Under the pieces are notes generated by a model, which was not told where the DNA came from, searched no databases, and saw only the letters and a program-made list of their open reading frames with translations. Both the position numbers and the translations under genes were made by a program. A stretch of DNA of 64,000 nt. It comes from Owenia fusiformis (lineage: Eukaryota; Annelida; Polychaeta; Sabellida; Oweniidae). The stretch covers positions 18,857,936-18,921,935 of the forward strand of contig CAIIXF020000006.1 of assembly GCA_903813345.2 (NCBI GenBank). The letters are read 5' to 3'. Of this stretch, positions 52,401 through 61,400 are shown piece after piece. The number at the start of each line of letters is the position of its first letter. Position 1 is the stretch's first letter.

Positions 52401-55400
52401 CAACAAGTGAATAAAATTCCATCACAAAAAACTCATTGGATATGATATTTATCTTATAGTGCATCCATATAATCAATGATGCATATCATGTTTTTTCATT
52501 GCATGAGGCTCACTAGAATCATTATATCATATAATCAATGATGCATATCATGTTTTTTCATTGCATGAGGCTCACTAGAATCATTATATCACATTGCACA
52601 ACAGTGGCCAGACTTTCCCAAATCTGTGGAAAAAATAACCTTCAAATATTTTTATATTTGATATTTTCCATGTTAAACACATATTAGGTTGTTCCATACA
52701 TTTGAAAAATTAAAGAACATTGATATGAATATATGTTACCATACAGACTTGATCTTATCTGTGGGATAAGCTCCTTTATCAGCTTAACTGCTTTAAAGTT
52801 AATATATTTCTGCTTCTACAAAAGGCCCTCACATTTAAATTGTTTGTTTAGCTGGATTTTTTTCAATAAATACCCAAATAAGACACTGCTAAACAGACAA
52901 TCAATATGGAAGGGCCTAATTCCAATGTACAAGAGCCAGATAGAGGGCAGCCAATATATTCAATGAAATCAAACCTTGGGGAATTTCGAATGCGAGTATC
53001 TCCAGACTCAGATGAATTCCTATTCTTATCCTTGAGATATTTCCTGCCATCAAATGTGCTAAAATAAAATACGTGTATATGCATATTAGGATCTCAATGA
53101 ATCTTGTCAAATGAGAGAAAATAAACAAGATTATCAAGAGTAAAATTCCCCATCATTTCTAGGCCAAATATTATTTTCCAGCTCTGATACAAAATTTTAC
53201 ATTTTAGGCTTTTTGCCTAATTTCAAAGCTCCCTCACATTTCCAGCACTAAAAACCCTATCAAAGCATAGCATACATTCTCATACTCATCCCATTGCTCT
53301 GTTTTGCCACCACATGATGTTCTATTACAATGACATGGACTTATCTATTAATAAAGCTTAATTAAAATACCTTAAATATCTTAAATATATTTTTTATTCC
53401 TTTGAGTCTTGTTAAGTTCAATTATATTTCTTACTTTACATATTATGATACAGCTAGTTATAATCTGGACCTTCAACATTCCCGGAGGGTTCAGATTAAA
53501 CAGTGTTTATATTCTATTATAATGTATATAGTGATGTATTAACTTATATTAAGCAATTTTGACCTTCAATTTATTCCTCAAAAATTAAAAAGTTACTATG
53601 AAATTTTTAACAGAATATTTTTGGGATACCAGCTCATCTATATAGAATCTATTTCTTTATAGGAGGTGCTGGAATAATACACATGATGAAATGAGAATTT
53701 AGAGCAGGATTTTTGTGATGGCCCCTGAAGGGACAAAAGAAAACGTGACTCTACAGTGAACAGAATTGTTTCCAGTTACCTGTCAGATTTGTTATCAGAT
53801 GGCATACTTTCATCTTCATCATCATCTGAACTTCCTTCATCGTCAGGATCAACCACATCACTCTCATAACCCTCCTGTAATACCAAAATATATTCAAGGC
53901 ATTAAAATGCAAAATATCATCACCTGCCATTTGTTACAGATGGCATACTTTCATCTTCATCATCATCTGAACTTCCTTCATCATCAGGATCAACCACATC
54001 ACTCTCATAACCCTCCTGTAATACCAAAATATATTCAAGGCATTAAAATGCAAAATATCATCACCTGCCATTTGTTACAGATGGCATACGTTCATATTCA
54101 TCATCATCTGAACTTCCTTCATCGTCAGGATCAACCACATCACTCTCATAACCTTTCTGTAATACCGAAACATATTCAAGGTTTTAAAATGCAAAATATC
54201 ACCACCTGCCATCTGTTACAGATGCCAATCACCAACTGCCAAACACCAGCCACAAAAAAGTTGGGAGACTAACAAAATGCTGAAATCCTGAGAGTGGGTA
54301 CTGGTGGGTATGTAAGGCAGACGGAACAGTCCACTTGGACAAATATCAGTTTTATCATTTTGATACTTAGACCACCTCTACCTTGCAAAAATTGTACCAT
54401 GGGGGACTGACAGTTGATCTGTTGAGTTATTACAATGCAGTTTAAATATCAATTTTAAATAAACAAAGAACTGTTATGATAAGTCATCAACCTTAACAAT
54501 GACATCACTATAACAGCATTATTATTTCTCGAATGGATGCAAAATTCTAATTTTCACAATTTTGAAAGTAAAAGTACAGTAAAATATGTTTATTTTTAAT
54601 ATTTTTCTCATTTTCAACTCAAGGCACATAGGGTTTCAAACTCCCTATTGGTTGCAGCGTACTGCATCACTGCTGAGCAGATCACTGCTATGTTACATTT
54701 CTAAAATGTCTTACCTTTAAGTTCTCTACCACTTCAATATGATCTAACTCAGCTAGATATTCATCTCCATACTGGTGACCATCCTAGAAAGCATGGACAT
54801 GTATAAATTACATTAGAATGAATTGTCCCATTGGTCTCATGGTTTCAGTTCCTGAATAATGAAAGGGGTGGTGTTACTTTGTGTGTTAAGTCATTGTTAG
54901 ACATATATGGAGTTTACTTTCCATGTAATTGGTTATACATTTAGATGTTCCCTTTTCTTGTTGCGTTCTGAAATACTCATTGTTTCTCATTTTGGGATTT
55001 GTGATATTACACATGTAAATCAAAACAAAGCCATGAAGTAAAGTGAATGGAAAGAATGAAGATTACAACATTTTTGTTTTAAAAAAAGAGATTAGTACCA
55101 AAAACATAGATTCTGAAGAAAATTCATTTTCCTACCTCATTAGCACCTTGTTCAGTTAGCAATTGTCCAGCGTATATACAGATAAACCCCCCAGCTTGAA
55201 TGTCATCTAAACACCGGAGACCCCAACCTCTATAAAATAAATAAACTACTTTATTATATGAAATACATAAATACAAAATTAACTTATGAATTAAACTATT
55301 ATCATATTTGGTTTTGTGAACAAGGAAATCTTTTATTCATTTGTTATTACCTTTTTTCAGTCTTAAATACTTGAAGTCTGAGGGAGAGAGGTTGCTGGGC

Positions 55401-58400
55401 AACTCTATTGTTGCATCTGCTGTTGCATTTACATCTAGAGTTGCATTCATATACACTGAAACACAACGCATAAATAAAAATATTTAAAACAAACATAACT
55501 CTCGTCTCAACTCTTATATTCTGAGAGATTGCCAGTCTGTATGCACCATTTGTTGCATACAATGTAAAAGCTCTAAACTAATTTTATACAATAGCTATAG
55601 TGACTTACCCATTAGCAATTGGTATATTGGTAGCCAGTCTGTGAAAAGTTACACTTTTACCATTTGCTGCATACAATGTAAAATCCCCAACGAAATTTCA
55701 TACTCGCTATATTGACTTACCCTGTAACAAGTGGTTCATTCAAGCATCTATATTGGTAGCCAGCATTGGGTTTCACATCTCCACCTGTTGCTTTGGTTGC
55801 ATGCACTGTTAATTGACAGCATGAACATTTCCTTGGGTCCTGGAAACAGTGAAGTTACAAGTTATGATCATTAAGTACATGTAAATTCATGGGGTCCTAG
55901 AAACTGTACACTTTAATACATAACGTTGAAATGAAAATTCATTTTCAATTTTCTAGTTATTGCAATGGGTCAAAGTAATGTAAAATGAAAATCTCTCTGA
56001 AAAAATATAAACCTGTCAAAAGCATTGTACAAAGAGGACCAGGGTACTTAAAGAATGCATTTTTAGACTCACCGAACAATTATCTGTACAATCACAACCA
56101 ACTAGGAAATCAGGGTCCAGATTTAATGCAACACCTTTAGCTGGTATTCTAACGTTTGAGTATTCAACATAGTCTGGATATTGCCTGTCTATTCCATTCA
56201 CACATGATATTGGAACACTTTCTTTGCCATAGGACAGATCTTTGATATCACAGAAGGTCTGAAATTAAGAGTTAATGTTACTTAATGTCTGGAAAGAATG
56301 AACTGTTGTTACAGAATACCAAAAGTGGGCAAATAATTTTACACAATGTACGAAAACAATAAATTGATGTTGCATGATTTTTTATATATATATATATTTC
56401 TTTTTTATTCACATTTTAAATACAAATCAATGTTTTAAAATACAGTTAACCCTACAGTTGATAAGTAACTTTTCAGCAAATATCCATCAACTTAAAAACT
56501 ACAATTGTCAATCAAAAAAATGACAACCTATTCACGACTAGGAAGTGTTCATTACCTTTAGAGGAACAAATTCACTATGGGTGTGTAAATAAGGGTCAAA
56601 ACAGAACATATCTACAGTCAGAAGGCAGTCTGTGACCCTAAGGTAGTAATCCAATTCTTCCATACTGCGGATTCTACGACCACAGGGAGCCCTATAGAAA
56701 ACCTGCCTTCTCCCAACTTTCTGCATTTTTCCTAGTTGTCTGAAAATAGTGGATGTAAAATTGCAAAAAACGGTAAGGTATTTAAAATGCTTTCTCAAAT
56801 ATATAAATTGAGCGAAAATCTTAAGTTCAGTTGTTCGACAACAAAATGTCTTGCATAATCATGGTACATGTACATGTAGAGACTATTATATAATATTCTG
56901 ACTTTTTTTCAAGTAGATTGAAAAGTCTTATTTTCACAATTTTTACTATATTGATCAACATATGCCAGTTTCTCATGATTTTTTGTTCTCAATTTAAGAG
57001 TTCAGTACAAATTGGTATTTGGGTGAATGCAAGTCTATTTGCAAAATTCCATACTGTGGTGATCAATGTGTTCTACTGTAGGAATAATTTATCTTCTGTT
57101 TGGATTCTCATGATTTTTAATTACCTTTCCCAGCTGCACATCATTGGAATAATGAGAGGGTTGTTTCCTCGAAACTTAACAGGATCCTGCTGGTTTTTAG
57201 AACAACCTTTTGAGCAACGATGATGTCCTGAAACACATGACATATGTTAAAACAGGCTTTAAACAACAGTGGTGTCCTGAAATGTTGAACCTAACATAAG
57301 GTTGAGCACTTTACTGGAGTTTTACAACCTATCAGCCTGCATGAAGAGTGCTAGTCTTTTAATAAGCCCTCGTGTTAGTCCCTTAATCTTGCACTGGGCT
57401 CATGTCTTGCTCCCCTTCCCTTCTCTTGCAACAGTTAAGAAAGTTAGGTAATATATATGGTCATTAAGGACTTGAGAATCTGTTAATGAAATGGAGTAGA
57501 ACGGTGACTATTCATAAGTAATAACACAACGATGAATCCAGTATGTTACAAACCAATAAAAGGCAGTTCCAGACTCACTGTATAATTTTCTGTTTGCATT
57601 TAGCTGTGGGTTCCTCTGCAAGATGCTCTTGCGCTCGCCCATAGATTCATCATCTGGAAGATAAAATGCATCAGCCTTAAGATATGAGTCAGAAATTCTG
57701 TTTCAAATTGAAGATAACAGAAGAGTAAAATTATCAAGGAAACATCTAACTTAAGCAAGCAGCTTAACCAGAAAATACAATACAATAAGAAATACAGCAG
57801 AATAGTTTCCCTCTATAATATGCCTTCCTTAGAGCATTTTCCCATGAACTTATTGAATGACCTGGTATGCCCATACACTTACCCACATCTGGATTTTCTC
57901 CAAGTCTGTCTTTTAGAACACTTGCTATATCTTTGGTGGCAACACTCTCCATACTAAGACTAGTAGTAAATCCAGCTGGTTTGCTTGATAATGGACCTGG
58001 TCGAACTTTTTGCCCAGCTGTACTTTTTTTGGCAACATTCATTCCAGATTTCTTTTTCACAGGTGGATCTGTCTTTGCCACAGGAGCTGAAATATACATA
58101 TATGTCATATATTAAACAAGGCATTACCATGCAAAATGTCACCATCTGTCATTTGTTACAAACACCGACTGTTGAACATCATCACAAAAAATTTGGAGCT
58201 TATAACAATGTCACCAGTTGTGGTGGTGACAAAAACAGACCCATAAAAACATACAAACATGTACATAGTTGAAATGTAGAAAATATGGTAGTAAAATGAG
58301 AATGTATACCTTATTTTTGAATAAATTGTCCTATTACTAAAATTTCTACACAATTCAGTGTTGACTGCATGCTTATTTACTGAATTCAAAACTAATTCCA

Positions 58401-61400
58401 GTATTTTCCATTTTTATTTCTATTTTAAAATATAACCCCCATGACATATTTTAGATTTTATCAACCTTCGAAAGAACTGACCTTTAACCTCATCAACTGA
58501 CTCTGCTTCCCCTCTGGTGTATTCAACGAATGGTTTCTTATTGCTTTTAATATGTGGCACATGTCTTCTGGCCTTAGCACCCATGCTCTTAGAATGCTCA
58601 GCATTAGACTGAAATCAAAAACAAGGAATTTAAAAAGAATCATCAAAAATATAATCTTGGTATCATACCCTGATAGATAGCAGGATCATATACGATTCAA
58701 TTTTTAATGGCTCATTTAAAGTAGAATAAAATAAATTAAATAAAAAAAGGAAAACCCTGAAATTTGCAAACGTTGGTTGGATTTTTTATCTTCAATGGCA
58801 AAAATGCTTTTAAGAAAAAAATGATCACATTATAGCACTGGAGGATGTGATAAAAAAGGTTTTAATCAGGGACGCTGCAGTAAAACAAAGCAAACCATAC
58901 ACTCACCAATTCTGTATAGAGTGGTTCTAGTCTTGTTGAGCCTCTGTAGATCCATTCAACACGTCTGTCAGCATCAAAGTACATCTTCACCAGACTAGCA
59001 TCAACCTCATGTACCTTGGCTGTCCACCATGCCCCATTCCATTCAGTTTTGATAATCTGACCTGCTTGAAGTCTTACCATGGGGCGCTATTAATGTGAAG
59101 TTTTTATTTAGATTAGTTTCTAAATGGTGGAGGCGGGGGTATTAGACACCTCCATCGTATCGTTGCATTGTAGGATGGATTTCTAATATGCTTTGGTATG
59201 CTGGAGTATTGTTTCCTAATGACCTGTTGTGCTATTAAATCTTCCTTTTCTATATGTATTCTAAAATATTTTTGGTCTTTAACATTTATTATGGTATATG
59301 TGCTTTGGAGTTTCATCATAGCACAATGTCAAAGATGAAAGTGTAGATATTATAATCTGCCTATGTAGAGCCTCTTTTAGGCAGTCATATGAGCTTGCCT
59401 GAGGATCAACATTGAAATCTTGGTTAAAACAGTTCCTAGAGAGATGAACATTGTATGATGTACATACCTCTGGGTATTGTGCTAAGTAGCCTTTGATGAA
59501 ATCCTGAGAGTCTGGATGGATGTCTTCCCAAACATTCCTGCTTTGTTCATACACCTTGTGTATTTCTTTCATGCTACAGTACTGGGCATAGCCATCATCA
59601 AAGAACACCAAATACCTGAGATATATATAAGAAATACAAGTAATAAATGTATATTCTTGTTTTGTTCATAAAAAATGTGTAAATAATATTCCATGCCAAA
59701 GTATTGAGCGTAGCAATTATCATAGAACACTAAATACCCGAGTTACTTTTGTGAAAATGTCATATCTATGTATACCTGTATCTGTTCGTGACGCTTGGAG
59801 GTTCTGCGATGATACCAGCATAATGGGACTTCCCTCCATCATCATCTTTGTACAGGGCTGGAAACACAATGTTTACATGTCACAAGTGCCATGTTTAAAC
59901 AAGTAAAATGCCAAGTAAATGAATGGAATCAACCAGGAATACTATATACAGGTGTGTATTACACACTTTAAATTCCAAGGAAATTCAAAGTGAACATTTG
60001 TGAGCATGAAGTTACTGTTTAATCATAGGGGTCAGCATTGTAGTCACGTTAAGGTTGCAAACAGTGGAAAGCCTCTTGCTGTACATGTACTAAGAAGCCA
60101 CACCAGTTTGACTACCCTGGGTTATGCAAAACTATATTTGATCAGCCCTATAGACCTATAGCCCTCAACCCTATAAAAATATATCAGTATACATACCACA
60201 TATTCTACTGCCTACAATAATGCCTACACTTGGTTTATCAGCCAGGGCAATATCTTTCCCAGTAAGCAACTTCACACCCTTTGAGTCATACTTTACTTTG
60301 TATTTTCTCTGGAAATATACACATATTAAGATTAATAATATACAAGGGCATTTTTTACAAATCTAGTTTCTAAACAATGTCTATTCTCACAAAATGGCTA
60401 TTTATTTCAATTTTGTTTTTAGTTTTGTCAATGTTAAATATTTTACTTTTTATTATTGCTAAAAAAACTAATTCAATACATACACATAGTGTGGGTCTTG
60501 GGATTTTTCTATCATTTGCCAATTGGTATTGTGTTTTCACACTCACCAATGAAAAATTACACTCGCCATAGTGTTGCCACTGATGATGAATTATATGTAT
60601 ACTCACAGTTTTCTAGTGAATAAAAATCTTTAAAAAGAAAGTAATATGTTTATGAAAGTACATAAAATTAGCTTTGTTCTATAATATTCAACAAAGGCGA
60701 ATTTCATGTTTTTAATATTCGACAATGTGACAAGGCACTTCAATTTCACACTAGACTCTAAATAAATCCGCCCAGGGCTACTGTCGAGTGGATATGACCC
60801 ACACTGACACAGGGTGTGAATGACTCAAGTCTTACCAAATCTAAAGTTTTTCCTAGTCCTATTATTTCAATGAGGGTCCCTTTATACCAGACATCATTGT
60901 TTTTCCTTGCATACAGCTTCATTCCTACAGTCAATTCTCTGCAAAATATTCAGCAACATTTAACTATTCAAAATTTGATTAAAGACTTTATTCTTAAGTT
61001 GATCTGCTGATTACTTCAAAAGATCTTATACTCATTTCATTTCTAATAATTCAACACTTACTTATTATGGATACCAATTTACACTTAAATATCACTCCCA
61101 TAATTACTGATACCAGCTTATATACCCTTGCTTCCTGACCTGACACATTTTCACAAAAAAATGCTCACATGATTCTAAGTGGAGGTTTAGACTGGAGTTC
61201 ATCACAAAAATATATGTTTGAATGATTTTAAGTGGAGGTTTAGACTAGGGTTAATCACAAAAATATACATGTACAGTAAAACCTGTATATCTGAACACCT
61301 GGCTAATCCGAACACCTTCCAATTTGAACACTTTTTTTCGGTCCCATTTTTTCCTCCCATTGACTCCCATGTTAAAAAAACCTTGAAATCTGAACACCTC

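Larger units (their letters stand above)
53780..54280. repeat. Tandem array: SETDB1 exon fused to repeat family A, about 140-bp unit
   Basis: Two nearly identical 141-bp units (53924-54064 and 54065 onward) lie next to the ancestral-looking exon (53780-53874). Each unit is exon copy, about 30 bp of intron, and the first 45 bp or so of repeat family A. A fuller family A copy ends the array near 54275. The exon-to-repeat join falls on the shared word CAGATG, which occurs both in the exon end (TTATCAGATGGCATAC on the plus strand) and in the repeat (TTACAGATGCC), which points to exchange at microhomology. Confidence 0.85.

Noticed and set aside
53766-54272. 168-codon plus-strand frame, His/Gln rich with internal repeats
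   Set aside because: It is the antisense shadow of the three SETDB1 exon copies; its repeats follow the DNA duplication.
57867-58272. Two overlapping plus-strand frames of 82 and 95 codons
   Set aside because: They are antisense to the SETDB1 linker exon 58086-57883 and repeat family A.
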